Positions 1 to 6,917 of a stretch of 7,515 nt of DNA are shown here, in pieces. The stretch comes from Dethiosulfatibacter sp. (GTDB taxonomy: Bacteria; Bacillota; Clostridia; Tissierellales; Dethiosulfatibacteraceae). The notes under the pieces were generated by a model that was not told the origin of the DNA, ran no database searches, and saw only the letters and a program-made list of their open reading frames with translations. The stretch's first letter is position 1. Every line of letters starts with the position of its first letter. The position numbers and the translations under genes are program-made. The stretch covers positions 1 through 7,515 of the forward strand of contig JAUVAG010000044.1 of the NCBI GenBank assembly GCA_030591825.1. Reading direction: 5' to 3'.

Positions 1-406
1 CCGCTCCTCTGGCTGTTTCGTCAACTATCTCAACTTCTTCAATATCTGCTATTTCAACCTTGGCAAATATCATCTGGGCAATTCTGTCACCTCTGTTTAT
101 TGTGAAATCTTCTCCACCCAGATTGATAAGTATTACTTTAATTTCTCCTCTGTAATCGCTGTCGATTGTTCCGATACCATTTACAAGACTAATTCCATTT
201 TTAATGGCAAGACCACTTCTCGCTCTTATTTGAGCTTCGTATCCAACAGGTATTTCTATATAAATACCTGTTGGTACAAGATATCTTTCCAAAGGTTTCA
301 GTACTATTGGTTCCTCAATATCTGCACTGAGATCCATGCCTGAAGATCCTTCCGTCTTGTATTGAGGCATTTTAAAATCGTTTGTTTTTTTGATCTTTAC
401 TATCAT
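1..406 (-). CDS. dut: dUTP diphosphatase (dUTPase), C-terminus cut by window edge
   Basis: This is a trimeric-type dUTPase, which hydrolyses dUTP to dUMP and pyrophosphate. It keeps uracil out of DNA and supplies dUMP for dTMP synthesis. The 135 visible residues show motif 1 (GSSGMDLSA, residues 20-28), motif 2 (RARSGLA, 61-67), motif 3 (GTIDSDYRGEI, 79-89, with the substrate-contacting Asp82 and Tyr85) and motif 4 (RIAQMIF, 108-114). The frame leaves the window at TARGA, just where the glycine-rich motif 5 should begin, so roughly 8-12 residues are missing. Two ATG codons are in tandem (409 and 406). I chose 406 because it lies 6 nt from AGGAGG, whereas 409 lies only 3 nt away. The stop codon of the upstream M16 peptidase gene overlaps this ribosome binding site, so the two are probably co-translated. 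A strong hairpin lies inside the gene at 243-274. The family assignment is certain; the exact start is likely but not proven. Confidence 0.95.
   Translation of the reverse strand, partial: MIVKIKKTNDFKMPQYKTEGSSGMDLSADIEEPIVLKPLERYLVPTGIYIEIPVGYEAQIRARSGLAIKNGISLVNGIGTIDSDYRGEIKVILINLGGEDFTINRGDRIAQMIFAKVEIADIEEVEIVDETARGA
243..274 (-). repeat. Perfect 13-bp inverted repeat inside dut
   Basis: The arms at 243-255 (CCAACAGGTATTT on the plus strand) and 262-274 are exact reverse complements, separated by the 6-nt loop CTATAT. In the dut mRNA this would be a stable hairpin. It covers the codons for the segment PTGIYIEIPVG. No T-rich tract follows on the transcribed side, so it is not an intrinsic terminator. 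Its role is unknown. Confidence 0.85.
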
Positions 407-412
407 CATGGT

Positions 413-418
413 CCTCCT
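413..418 (-). promoter_or_regulatory. dut ribosome binding site overlapping the M16 stop codon
   Basis: AGGAGG reads on the minus strand at 418-413. The upstream gene's TAG stop (419-417) shares bases with it, giving TAGGAGG. The spacing decides the dut start: 6 nt to the second ATG (406) but only 3 nt to the first (409). The overlap suggests translational coupling of dut to the peptidase gene. Confidence 0.8.
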
Positions 419-1679
419 ATGAAAAATCAAATAGCTTGATTACATCCTTGTTTTTTTCTACATTTCCAGTCAATGCAATATTGTATTTGTCGCAGTTGAA
501 AAGATCTCTCGATACTTCTATAATATCATTGTATTCCACGTTTTTAATTGTATTGACTATATCTTCCGGATTAATTGTTTCATTGTAGAAAAGTTCTCTT
601 CTTCCAAGAACAGTCATCCTGTTTGATGTATTTTCAAGGCTTAATATATAGTTGCCTTGAATCTGCGACTTAGATCTCTCAAATTCACTTTTGGTAATAT
701 TGCCCTTTTTCAGACTGTCCAATTCTATTTTAACTCTGCTTACAACTTCGTTTATGCTGTCTTCTTTAAGCGCTGAGTATATTCCGAAGAGTCCTGCAGA
801 CCTATAGCTGGAATTGAATGAATATATAGTGTATACAAGTCCGCTTTTTTCTCTGATATTCTGAAAAAGTCTTGAACTCATACTTCCACCAATAATATTA
901 TTAAGTATGTTTGAAGCATAGTAGTTTTCATTGTTTCTTTCATAACCTTCTACGCCAATACAAAAATGATATTGCTCAATACTCTTATGAACACTTTCAC
1001 TGTTGTTTTTATATCTATATGTACTGTCTTTCAATGTTTCAGCCTTGCTTTTTTTGAACTCGCCAAAATAATTGGAACACAAGGCTTTAACTTCATCCGG
1101 GGAAATATTACCAACAATTGAAATAACTATATTGTCAGAAGTATAATTATTCTCCATATATTTCTTTATATCTGCAACACCAATTTTGCTCACAGTAGAA
1201 GCATCTCCTAATATTGGATATGCAATTGAATTCCCTTTAAAGGATATCTTGGTCAGCAGTTCATGTACGTAATCTTCCGGAGAATCATCATACATGAGGA
1301 TTTCTTCAAAAATTACCTTCTTTTCCTTTTCAAGTTCTTCTTCATCAAAAACAGAATTAAATATCATATCTGACAAAACATCAAGGGCTGTTTCAAAGTT
1401 GTATGAAGTCACTTTTGTATAAAAACAAGTGCATTCCTTGGTAGTAAAGGCATTAAGCTGTCCTCCCATACTATCCATTTCTTCAGCTATATCGGCAGAA
1501 CTTCTTTTTTTAGTACCTTTGAACAACATATGTTCTATTAAGTGTGATATTCCATTATTCTCATCAGTTTCGTTAATGGAGCCTGCCCCTACCCAGATTC
1601 CAGTAGTGACTGAATTCACATAATCAACCTGTTCAAAAACTATTCTTAAACCGTTGTCTAAAACAATTTTGTGAATCAT
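417..1679 (-). CDS. M16 family zinc metallopeptidase (MlpA/YmxG-like)
   Basis: This is a 420-residue M16 (pitrilysin/insulinase, processing-peptidase-like) protease of the single-chain type found next to pnp in Firmicutes (mlpA in Bacillus subtilis). The inverted zinc motif HLIEH is at residues 46-50, with Glu49 as the catalytic base. The third zinc ligand is most likely Glu126 in the VIFEEI segment, 76 residues after His50, as in the family. The second half contains the usual GGSMSSRLFQNIREKSGLVY stretch of the C-terminal M16 domain. No signal peptide or membrane segment is visible, so it is probably cytoplasmic. The start at 1679 has AGGAGG 4 nt upstream. An in-frame ATG at 1709 would add ten residues but lies in the loop of a stem-loop and lacks a ribosome binding site. 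The gene sits between pnp and dut. The family is certain; the physiological substrate cannot be told from the sequence. Confidence 0.95.
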   Translation of the reverse strand: MIHKIVLDNGLRIVFEQVDYVNSVTTGIWVGAGSINETDENNGISHLIEHMLFKGTKKRSSADIAEEMDSMGGQLNAFTTKECTCFYTKVTSYNFETALDVLSDMIFNSVFDEEELEKEKKVIFEEILMYDDSPEDYVHELLTKISFKGNSIAYPILGDASTVSKIGVADIKKYMENNYTSDNIVISIVGNISPDEVKALCSNYFGEFKKSKAETLKDSTYRYKNNSESVHKSIEQYHFCIGVEGYERNNENYYASNILNNIIGGSMSSRLFQNIREKSGLVYTIYSFNSSYRSAGLFGIYSALKEDSINEVVSRVKIELDSLKKGNITKSEFERSKSQIQGNYILSLENTSNRMTVLGRRELFYNETINPEDIVNTIKNVEYNDIIEVSRDLFNCDKYNIALTGNVEKNKDVIKLFDFS

Positions 1680-1692
1680 GTTTCCTCCTGTC

Positions 1693-1720
1693 AAAAACAA
1701 ATCCCTCATAAAGAGGGATT
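1693..1720 (-). terminator. Stem-loop with T-rich tail between pnp and the M16 gene
   Basis: On the minus strand, AATCCCTC (1720-1713) and GAGGGATT (1707-1700) form an 8-bp stem with a 5-nt loop TTTAT, followed by TGTTTTT (1699-1693). It starts 20 nt after the pnp stop codon. This fits an intrinsic terminator, although the T tract is interrupted by a G and the stem is short, so termination may be partial. It ends just before the M16 ribosome binding site, so downstream expression probably depends on read-through. Confidence 0.7.
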
Positions 1721-1740
1721 GTCAGTTATTTATTTACGTT

Positions 1741-3828
1741 TTATTTCGCTTTATCTTTCACGGCATCTTTTCTGGACAAGTTTATTCTTCCCTGCTTGTC
1801 TATTTCAAGAACCTTGACAAGAACTTCGTCTCCAATGCTCAGTACATCTTCAACTTTGTCTACTCTTTTATCTGATATCTTGGAAATATGAAGAAGACCT
1901 TCCTTGCCATTGCCTATTTCTAAAAAGGCTCCAAATTTCATTATTCTTGCTACTTTTCCAAGAAAAACGTCACCAACTTCAACACCTTTAATAATTCCTT
2001 CAACAATAGCCTTTGCCTTGTTTCCTGCTTCAGGATTTGTAGCTGCTATCATTACTGAACCGTCATCTTCAATGTCAATCTTAACTCCAGTTTCTTCTAT
2101 GATTTTGTTAATTACTCTTCCACCAGGTCCTATGATCTCTCTGATCTTGTCCGGATCCACCTTCATGTAAATAATCTTTGGTGCATATTTTGAAACTTCT
2201 TCTCTAGGCTTGTCTATACAGCTGTTCATCTTTCCAAGTATAAATAGTCTTCCTATTCTTGCCTGTTCCAATGCCTTAGTAAGAACTTCCTTGTCGATTC
2301 CATGAACCTTTATATCCATCTGCATTGCTGTTATTCCTGCTTCAGTGCCGGCAACTTTAAAGTCCATGTCACCAAGAAAATCTTCAAGCCCTTGAATATC
2401 TGTCAATACAGCTACATCTTCGCCCTCTTTCATAAGTCCCATTGCTATTCCAGCAACTGGAGCCTTGATAGGTACTCCTGAATCCATTAGTGACATTGAA
2501 CTTCCACATACACTGGCCTGTGAAGTTGATCCATTTGATGCTAAAACTTCTGATACAAGTCTAATGGTATAAGGGAAACTTTCCTTATCTGGAAGAACTG
2601 GAATAAGTGCTCTCTCAGCAAGTGCTCCGTGTCCAATTTCTCTTCGTCCTGGTCCTCTTAATGGTGAAGTCTCACCAACACTGTATCCAGGGAAATTATA
2701 GTGATGCATATAGGTCTTATTTTCTTCCTCTGAAATACCATCGACAATCTGCATATCACTGTTAACACCAAGTGTTGCAACAGTCATGACCTGTGTTTGT
2801 CCTCTTGTGAAAAGTCCTGTACCATGAGTTCTTGGAAGTACTCCAACCTCACATGTTATAGTTCTTATTTGATCAATCTTTCTATTGTCAGGTCTTATTC
2901 CATTCTTAAGGATGTTTTTCCTGATTTTATTCTTAACAAGACCATACAGTACTTCAGAAACATCTTTTTTATTGTCAGGATATTTTTCTCCAAACACTTC
3001 AGTAGTCTCTTTTTTAATTTGGTCAAATTTTTCTTGTCTTTCTATATTATCTTCTATTATTAAAGCTTCTTCAAACTTGTTGTCAGAATATTCAATTATT
3101 TCCTTCTCAATTTCTTCAAGAGGCTTGAACATGTTGATATCAAGTTTTTCCTTGCCTATCTCATTTCTTATACTTTCTATAAAATCACATATTTTCTTGA
3201 TTTCTTCATGAGCAAAAAGTATCGCTTCAAGAACTACCTTTTCAGACAGGATATTTGCTGCTGCTTCAACCATCATAATTGCATCTTTTGTACCAGATAC
3301 AGTAAGGTCAAGTTGTGACAACTCTCTTTGTTCAGTATTTGGATTTACAACATACTTGCCGTCTATTAGACCAACATTAACTGCTCCAGTAGGACCGTCA
3401 AATGGAATATTGGAAATCGTAAGTGCAGCAGAAGATCCTATCATGGCTGTAATTTCTGGTGAACAATCCTGGTCTACAGACATTACTGTAGTTACAATCT
3501 GTACATCGTTTCTAAATCCTTTAGGGAAAAGCGGTCTCAAGGGTCTGTCTATAAGTCTTGAAGTCAAAGTTGCCTTTTCACTAGGTCTTCCTTCTCTTTT
3601 AATGAATCCTCCAGGAATTTTACCTACAGAATACATTTTTTCTTCATAAAAAACTCCCAATGGGAAGAAATCTATACCTTCTCTTGGTTCCTTTGAAGCT
3701 GTTGCAACAGCAAGAACTGCAGTTTCTCCATATTCTACAAGACAAGCTGCATTTGCAAGACCTGCCAGTTTGTTAAATGTCAGTTTAAGTTTGCGTCCAG
3801 CAAGTTCATATTCAAAAATATTCTCCAT
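1741..3828 (-). CDS. pnp: Polyribonucleotide nucleotidyltransferase (PNPase)
   Basis: PNPase degrades RNA processively 3' to 5' using phosphate and releases nucleoside diphosphates; in many bacteria it works in the RNA degradosome. The 695 residues match the usual length of about 700. The order is a first RNase PH-like domain (about 10-140), a helical linker, a second RNase PH-like domain (about 310-540) with [22 protein letters not shown] and a Ser/Thr-rich phosphate loop ([13 protein letters not shown]), then KH and S1 RNA-binding domains. The metal-binding aspartates expected from the E. coli enzyme (D486/D492) are Asp483 and Asp489 in EDFLGDMDF. The KH loop GPGG is at 567-570 and the S1 domain runs from about 619 to 687. 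The start at 3828 has AAGGAGG 5 nt upstream. The gene follows rpsO as in most bacteria. I see no strong promoter of its own, so it probably depends on read-through of the rpsO terminator. Confidence 0.98.
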   Translation of the reverse strand: MENIFEYELAGRKLKLTFNKLAGLANAACLVEYGETAVLAVATASKEPREGIDFFPLGVFYEEKMYSVGKIPGGFIKREGRPSEKATLTSRLIDRPLRPLFPKGFRNDVQIVTTVMSVDQDCSPEITAMIGSSAALTISNIPFDGPTGAVNVGLIDGKYVVNPNTEQRELSQLDLTVSGTKDAIMMVEAAANILSEKVVLEAILFAHEEIKKICDFIESIRNEIGKEKLDINMFKPLEEIEKEIIEYSDNKFEEALIIEDNIERQEKFDQIKKETTEVFGEKYPDNKKDVSEVLYGLVKNKIRKNILKNGIRPDNRKIDQIRTITCEVGVLPRTHGTGLFTRGQTQVMTVATLGVNSDMQIVDGISEEENKTYMHHYNFPGYSVGETSPLRGPGRREIGHGALAERALIPVLPDKESFPYTIRLVSEVLASNGSTSQASVCGSSMSLMDSGVPIKAPVAGIAMGLMKEGEDVAVLTDIQGLEDFLGDMDFKVAGTEAGITAMQMDIKVHGIDKEVLTKALEQARIGRLFILGKMNSCIDKPREEVSKYAPKIIYMKVDPDKIREIIGPGGRVINKIIEETGVKIDIEDDGSVMIAATNPEAGNKAKAIVEGIIKGVEVGDVFLGKVARIMKFGAFLEIGNGKEGLLHISKISDKRVDKVEDVLSIGDEVLVKVLEIDKQGRINLSRKDAVKDKAK

Positions 3829-3852
3829 ATTTTCCTCCTTTTATATAAGTAC

Positions 3853-3873
3853 TTTAGGGTATGAAACCCTTAA
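3853..3873 (-). promoter_or_regulatory. Small stem-loop in the pnp leader
   Basis: AGGGT (3856-3860) and ACCCT (3866-3870) pair around a 5-nt loop. One mismatch and two more A-T pairs extend the stem to 3853-3873. It lies between the rpsO terminator and the pnp ribosome binding site. In E. coli a pnp leader hairpin is cut by RNase III for autoregulation, but this stem is much shorter, so a similar role is only a guess. Confidence 0.3.
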
Positions 3874-3881
3874 TATTAATT

Positions 3882-3909
3882 AAAAAATAGAGCGGGTGAA
3901 CCCCGCTCT
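3882..3909 (-). terminator. Intrinsic terminator of rpsO
   Basis: On the minus strand, AGAGCGGG (3909-3902) and CCCGCTCT (3896-3889) form a perfect 8-bp GC-rich stem with loop GTTCA, followed by ATTTTTT (3888-3882). The stem begins 2 nt after the rpsO stop codon. This is a textbook Rho-independent terminator. Because pnp follows without an evident promoter, it may act as a partial terminator that sets the ratio of rpsO to pnp mRNA. Confidence 0.92.
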
Positions 3910-3911
3910 TG

Positions 3912-4181
3912 TTATCTTCTTAATCCAAGTCTACTTATGATGCTTCTGTATCTTACAATATCTTTCTTTGTGAGGTATTTTAAAAGACCTCTTCTCTTAC
4001 CAACCATTTTCAACAGACCTCTTCTTGAGTGATGATCCTTTTTGTTGACTTTCAAGTGCTCAGTCAACTGATTGATTTGATTTGTCAATACCGCTATTTG
4101 TACCTCCGGTGAACCTGTATCAGTATCACTCAGTCTGTACTCAGCTATTATGCCTTGTTTTTCATCTTTAGTTAATGCCAT
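3912..4181 (-). CDS. rpsO: 30S ribosomal protein S15
   Basis: S15 is a primary binder of the central domain of 16S rRNA and helps form the platform of the 30S subunit. The protein is 89 residues, the standard length, and carries the family's conserved blocks: [13 protein letters not shown], the [11 protein letters not shown] segment that contacts r[13 protein letters not shown], and the C-terminal RLGLRR. The start at 4181 has GGAGG 7 nt upstream. In-frame ATGs further upstream would run through the structured leader and lack a ribosome binding site. The gene has its own promoter (4264-4292), a leader able to hide its ribosome binding site (4189-4253) and a strong terminator just after the stop codon. 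It can therefore be transcribed as a single-gene unit within the larger cluster. Autoregulation by S15 is known in other bacteria by several unrelated leader folds. Confidence 0.98.
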   Translation of the reverse strand: MALTKDEKQGIIAEYRLSDTDTGSPEVQIAVLTNQINQLTEHLKVNKKDHHSRRGLLKMVGKRRGLLKYLTKKDIVRYRSIISRLGLRR

Positions 4182-4188
4182 TGTATTT

Positions 4189-4253
4189 CCTCCGAATTTT
4201 ATTTTCACCAATATCCATGTATTCGTCGAGGTGTCGAAGAACATAGATATTGG
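4189..4253 (-). promoter_or_regulatory. rpsO leader pseudoknot, candidate S15 autoregulatory element
   Basis: Minus-strand arms CCAATATCTATGT (4253-4241) and ACATGGATATTGG (4220-4208) form a 13-bp stem: 12 Watson-Crick pairs and one U-G pair (4245/4216) next to a C-G pair. The 20-nt loop ends in CCTC-GA-CGAAT (4231-4221). This pairs with ATTCGGAGG (4197-4189), which holds the rpsO Shine-Dalgarno: nine pairs with a 2-nt GA bulge. The result is an H-type pseudoknot with a 9-nt first loop, no nucleotide between the stems, and a 10-nt A-rich last loop (TGAAAATAAA). The layout resembles the E. coli rpsO pseudoknot that traps the 30S subunit. The adjacent G-U/G-C pairs recall the motif S15 recognises in 16S rRNA. 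The pairing is seen directly; the regulatory role is inferred. Confidence 0.7.
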
Positions 4254-4263
4254 AACACCTAGT

Positions 4264-4292
4264 ATTTTAACACATTTTAATTGTTTTGTAAA
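4264..4292 (-). promoter_or_regulatory. Sigma-A promoter of rpsO
   Basis: On the minus strand the -35 box TTTACA (4292-4287) and the -10 box TAAAAT (4269-4264) are separated by exactly 17 nt, preceded by an AT-rich stretch that could help RNA polymerase bind. Transcription would start near 4257, just before the leader stem. A second TTAAAAT copy sits 10 nt upstream (4280-4274) but has no matching -35 box. The promoter lies in the gap after the ribF-like gene, where no terminator is seen, so read-through from upstream is also likely. Confidence 0.75.
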
Positions 4293-4310
4293 TTAGATTA
4301 TTTGATTATT

Positions 4311-5054
4311 TCAATTAATCTTTTTAATGAATTCAATTAGATGGGTATTCATTTCATTTTCAGTTTCCAAGAGAAATTCAGTACCGGTATTTTTAATCTT
4401 AACATGTTGAAATCCATCATTAACAAACACAAGATAATCCCCGGTTGGTGGATATGCAAAATTCATATTTCCAAACTCTATAATGTTTCTTTGTGTTGTA
4501 TTTATGTCATGGTCTCTAATATCCATTCTGTATCTTTCCATAAGAAGCCCGTTAACACTTTCAATATCCCCATCTTCTATCATAGTTCTTATAATAGAGC
4601 TACTGACAACTATGTCATCCTTCTTAATAGCATCAATGATATAAACATTATAATCATATTTTTTACTTAAATATTTCAACAATCCAATATCTCCCATGGC
4701 CTTGTATCCAAATCTAAAATTAAAACCTACTACAATGTTTTTTATCTGAAGCTTTTCAACAAGGACTTCTGAAATAAATTCCTCAGGAGACATTTTGGCA
4801 GTATCCTCATCAAGAGAATAGAAGATAATGTCGTCAATACTGTAATTCCTCAAAGATCCTATCTTTCCATTTTTACCATATATTTTTTTCATTCTTTTTG
4901 CATTGTTGGATATATTTGCAAATTCATACTCGAATGTTATGATCTTTTTTTGCTGAGAATTATGATTGCCTATTTCTATGCAATTTCTGATTATTTCATC
5001 ATGTCCTATATGAATTCCATCAAAATTACCAATTGCTGCTGTAATATGTTTCAT
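4311..5054 (-). CDS. RibF-like FMN adenylyltransferase (FAD synthetase) lacking a normal riboflavin kinase domain
   Basis: The first 177 of 247 residues match the N-terminal nucleotidyltransferase half of bacterial RibF, which turns FMN and ATP into FAD. It shows the nucleotide-binding motif GNFDGIHIGH (9-18, with HxGH at 15-18), MSPEEFISEVLVEKL (88-102), VVGFNFRFG (108-116) and SSSIIR (151-156) followed by a degenerate LLMERYRM. The usual FDPHP-like block is replaced by ITFEYEF. RibF is normally about 310 residues with a C-terminal riboflavin kinase domain of about 125. Here only 70 residues follow, with no GxGRxLGFPTAN motif and none of the later kinase residues. No kinase-like continuation is seen in other frames downstream. 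The start at 5054 has AGGAGA 4 nt upstream, overlapping the truB stop codon. The position between truB and rpsO is the usual place of ribF (ribC in B. subtilis). Adenylyltransferase activity is plausible; kinase activity is unlikely. Confidence 0.85.
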   Translation of the reverse strand: MKHITAAIGNFDGIHIGHDEIIRNCIEIGNHNSQQKKIITFEYEFANISNNAKRMKKIYGKNGKIGSLRNYSIDDIIFYSLDEDTAKMSPEEFISEVLVEKLQIKNIVVGFNFRFGYKAMGDIGLLKYLSKKYDYNVYIIDAIKKDDIVVSSSIIRTMIEDGDIESVNGLLMERYRMDIRDHDINTTQRNIIEFGNMNFAYPPTGDYLVFVNDGFQHVKIKNTGTEFLLETENEMNTHLIEFIKKIN

Positions 5055-5058
5055 GTTT

Positions 5059-5064
5059 TCTCCT
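5059..5064 (-). promoter_or_regulatory. Ribosome binding site of the ribF-like gene overlapping the truB stop
   Basis: AGGAGA (5064-5059) shares bases with the truB TAG stop (5065-5063), giving TAGGAGA, 4 nt before the ATG at 5054. A ribosome finishing truB would sit on this site, which suggests translational coupling. Confidence 0.75.
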
Positions 5065-5938
5065 AGATCAATCGTTTCTTTATTTTAATCAGATGTTCAT
5101 CTGATTTTTCTCCTATACCAAGAATGTCACCTTTTGCATCTCTTATATAGAATATATCTTTCAAACTACTACTGTCTTTTATTTTTACTTTTATTCCATT
5201 TTTAAGCTTGTCAATATCGTTGTCATCAAACATAATGGAATCAAGATTAAACACTTCATCATATTTCTTGAGAAAGCTTAAGTCTCCCAGTCTGTACAAA
5301 TTTTCAATCTCCTCAAGGGTGTATGAATCTTCTATGGCCTGAGTCTTTGTAACTGTTCTCACAAGATTCTCCATTGTACCACAGGTACCAAGTCTTTCAC
5401 CTATGTCATAACATAGAGTCCTTATATAGGTACCTTTTGATACTTTCACCTTGACTTTTACATAGGGAAACTCATATTCCAGCAGTTCTATTCTGTCTAT
5501 GCAAATCCTTCTTTTTTTACGTTCTATCTCAATATTGCTTCTTGCATATTCATAAAGTTTTTTACCGTTAACCTTCAAAGCGGAATACATTGGCGGAGTC
5601 TGGTAAGACTCTCCTAGAAAACCGTCCAATACATTCCTTATTTCTTCAATAGAAAACTCTTTCATATTTTCGTCAACATGAAGTGTTTTTCCATAAATAT
5701 CAAAGGTATCAGTCAGTAGACCAAGCTTGACGTGAAATACATATTCCTTGTCAAAAGCCATAAGATAGTCTGATAGTTTTGTACCCTTGCCTGCACAAAT
5801 AATCAATACTCCTGCAGCATTAGGATCAAGTGTACCTGCATGTCCTACTTTTTTTTGAGAAATTATTCTTCTGATTCTTGATACAACATCATGAGAAGTC
5901 ATTCCCGTAGGTTTTAAAATATTTATTATTCCATTCAT
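5063..5938 (-). CDS. truB: tRNA pseudouridine(55) synthase
   Basis: TruB converts U55 in the T-arm of almost all tRNAs to pseudouridine. The 291-residue protein has the family motifs in order: KPTGMTSHDVV (9-19), GHAGTLDPNAAGVL (32-45) with the catalytic aspartate Asp38, LGLLTDTFDIYG, the QTPPMYSALKVNGKKLYEYAR block, and VSKGTYIRTLCYDIG. The last 60 or so residues resemble the short PUA-like RNA-binding tail. The length is normal. The start at 5938 has AGAGGA 5 nt upstream, inside the end of the preceding DHH gene, whose stop codon (5942-5940) is separated from the ATG by one base. The two genes are therefore very likely translationally coupled. No odd features were seen. Confidence 0.98.
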   Translation of the reverse strand: MNGIINILKPTGMTSHDVVSRIRRIISQKKVGHAGTLDPNAAGVLIICAGKGTKLSDYLMAFDKEYVFHVKLGLLTDTFDIYGKTLHVDENMKEFSIEEIRNVLDGFLGESYQTPPMYSALKVNGKKLYEYARSNIEIERKKRRICIDRIELLEYEFPYVKVKVKVSKGTYIRTLCYDIGERLGTCGTMENLVRTVTKTQAIEDSYTLEEIENLYRLGDLSFLKKYDEVFNLDSIMFDDNDIDKLKNGIKVKIKDSSSLKDIFYIRDAKGDILGIGEKSDEHLIKIKKRLI

Positions 5939-5939
5939 T

Positions 5940-6917
5940 CTAATCCTCTAAAAATTCCTTAAGTTTTTCAACCACTAAATCCTTGGCCTCATATATATTG
6001 TTTTTCAACGTGAATCCTGCAGCCTTTGAATGTCCGCCTCCGTTGAATAATTTGCTGATTTTAGAAACATTAACTTCACCCTTGGACCTTAAACTTATTT
6101 TAGTGCTGTTTTCTCCTGTTTCCTTTAATATACAGGAAATTTCAACATTTTTTATATCTCTTAAGGATTCAACCAAGCCGTCAATGTTTTTCATCTCTAC
6201 ATCGTAGTCTTCAAGAACCTTTTGACTGATGAATCCGATGGAAAGTTTACCATTATAGAAAAATTCAGCCTCTGAAAGGATCTTAGACTTTGCCAGCACT
6301 GCCTGTCTATCCTCGCTGCCATATACGTGGTCAACTATATCTGTAAAATTTATTCCCTTTTCAACCAGTTCTGCAACACATCTAAAAGTGTCGGGAGTAG
6401 TTTTATCATATATGAACTTTCCAGTGTCAGTCAATATTGCCGTATAAATGTTAATAGCTGAATCTTTGCCTACATCATATCCCCATTGGCTGGACATTTT
6501 ATAAATCATCTCACCAGTGGAGCTACAGTCTTTTTCCACAATATTTATATCACAGAAGTTAAGATTTGATTCATGATGGTCTATGCATATGCTTTTGTTG
6601 CCTCTGTGAAATACTTCCTTCATATTGCCTGTTCTATCCAAATCACTGCAATCAAGTACAATGACAAGATCATGACTGGATTTTCCAGGCTTGTTGTTGA
6701 TTTTCGCCAAACCAGGCAAAAATGCATAGTTATCAGGTATTCCACCATCAAGGTAAACATCGGATTTAATTCCCCTGTCAGACAATATATGGTGAAGCCC
6801 CAGTAAAGACCCAAGACAGTCTCCGTCTGGGTCCTTATGGGAAATCAGAGCTATTCTGTTGGAATTTTCTATCAAAATTTGCATTTCGTTAACATAATTT
6901 ATATTATGTGCATTCAT
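5940..6917 (-). CDS. nrnA: DHH/DHHA1 phosphoesterase, NrnA type (nanoRNase / pAp phosphatase)
   Basis: This protein belongs to the DHH family that includes B. subtilis NrnA, which degrades 2-5 nt RNA fragments and dephosphorylates 3'-phosphoadenosine 5'-phosphate (pAp). The 325 residues show all metal-binding motifs: HKDPDGDCLGS (27-37, with His27, Asp31, Asp33), VLDCSD (87-92, Asp89), the DHH signature (113-115) and the Asp of ILTDTGKF (Asp163). The C-terminal DHHA1 domain carries NGGGHSKAAGF with GGGH at 293-296, the substrate-binding loop. The start at 6917 has only a weak AGG 6-8 nt upstream (6926-6924), 2 nt beyond the rbfA stop; the next in-frame ATG (6884) has no better site and would trim residues ahead of motif I. 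The position between rbfA and truB is common in Clostridia. It would finish RNA decay begun by enzymes such as PNPase. The exact substrate preference is inferred from the family. Confidence 0.93.
   Translation of the reverse strand: MNAHNINYVNEMQILIENSNRIALISHKDPDGDCLGSLLGLHHILSDRGIKSDVYLDGGIPDNYAFLPGLAKINNKPGKSSHDLVIVLDCSDLDRTGNMKEVFHRGNKSICIDHHESNLNFCDINIVEKDCSSTGEMIYKMSSQWGYDVGKDSAINIYTAILTDTGKFIYDKTTPDTFRCVAELVEKGINFTDIVDHVYGSEDRQAVLAKSKILSEAEFFYNGKLSIGFISQKVLEDYDVEMKNIDGLVESLRDIKNVEISCILKETGENSTKISLRSKGEVNVSKISKLFNGGGHSKAAGFTLKNNIYEAKDLVVEKLKEFLED

Noticed and set aside
1680..1709. A ten-residue N-terminal extension of the M16 peptidase from the ATG at 1709
   Set aside because: That ATG lies in the loop of the post-pnp stem-loop with no ribosome binding site, whereas the ATG at 1679 has AGGAGG and begins at the conserved family N-terminus.
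2885..3211. Plus-strand open frame of 108 codons opposite pnp
   Set aside because: It lies antisense to a conserved gene, has low-complexity Ser/Leu/Ile-rich composition typical of shadow frames, and resembles no family I know.
3841..3900. A promoter for pnp, for example TTCACC-N17-AATATT
   Set aside because: Both boxes match the consensus poorly and the -35 would lie in the terminator loop; similar matches are common in AT-rich DNA.
4182..4244. A 21-residue N-terminal extension of S15 from the ATG at 4244
   Set aside because: It would translate through the structured leader and its ribosome binding site; S15 is normally 89 residues, which fits the start at 4181.
5596..5611. A 6-bp hairpin with a 4-nt loop inside truB
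   Set aside because: It is too short to stand out from chance and lies in conserved coding sequence.
6573..6806. Plus-strand open frame of 77 codons opposite nrnA
   Set aside because: It is an antisense shadow of a conserved coding region with no protein features I recognise.
6808..6833. A 9-bp stem with one bulge inside nrnA
   Set aside because: It falls on codons for the invariant motif I (HKDPDGD and after), is imperfect, and has no T tract; stems of this size are expected occasionally by chance.
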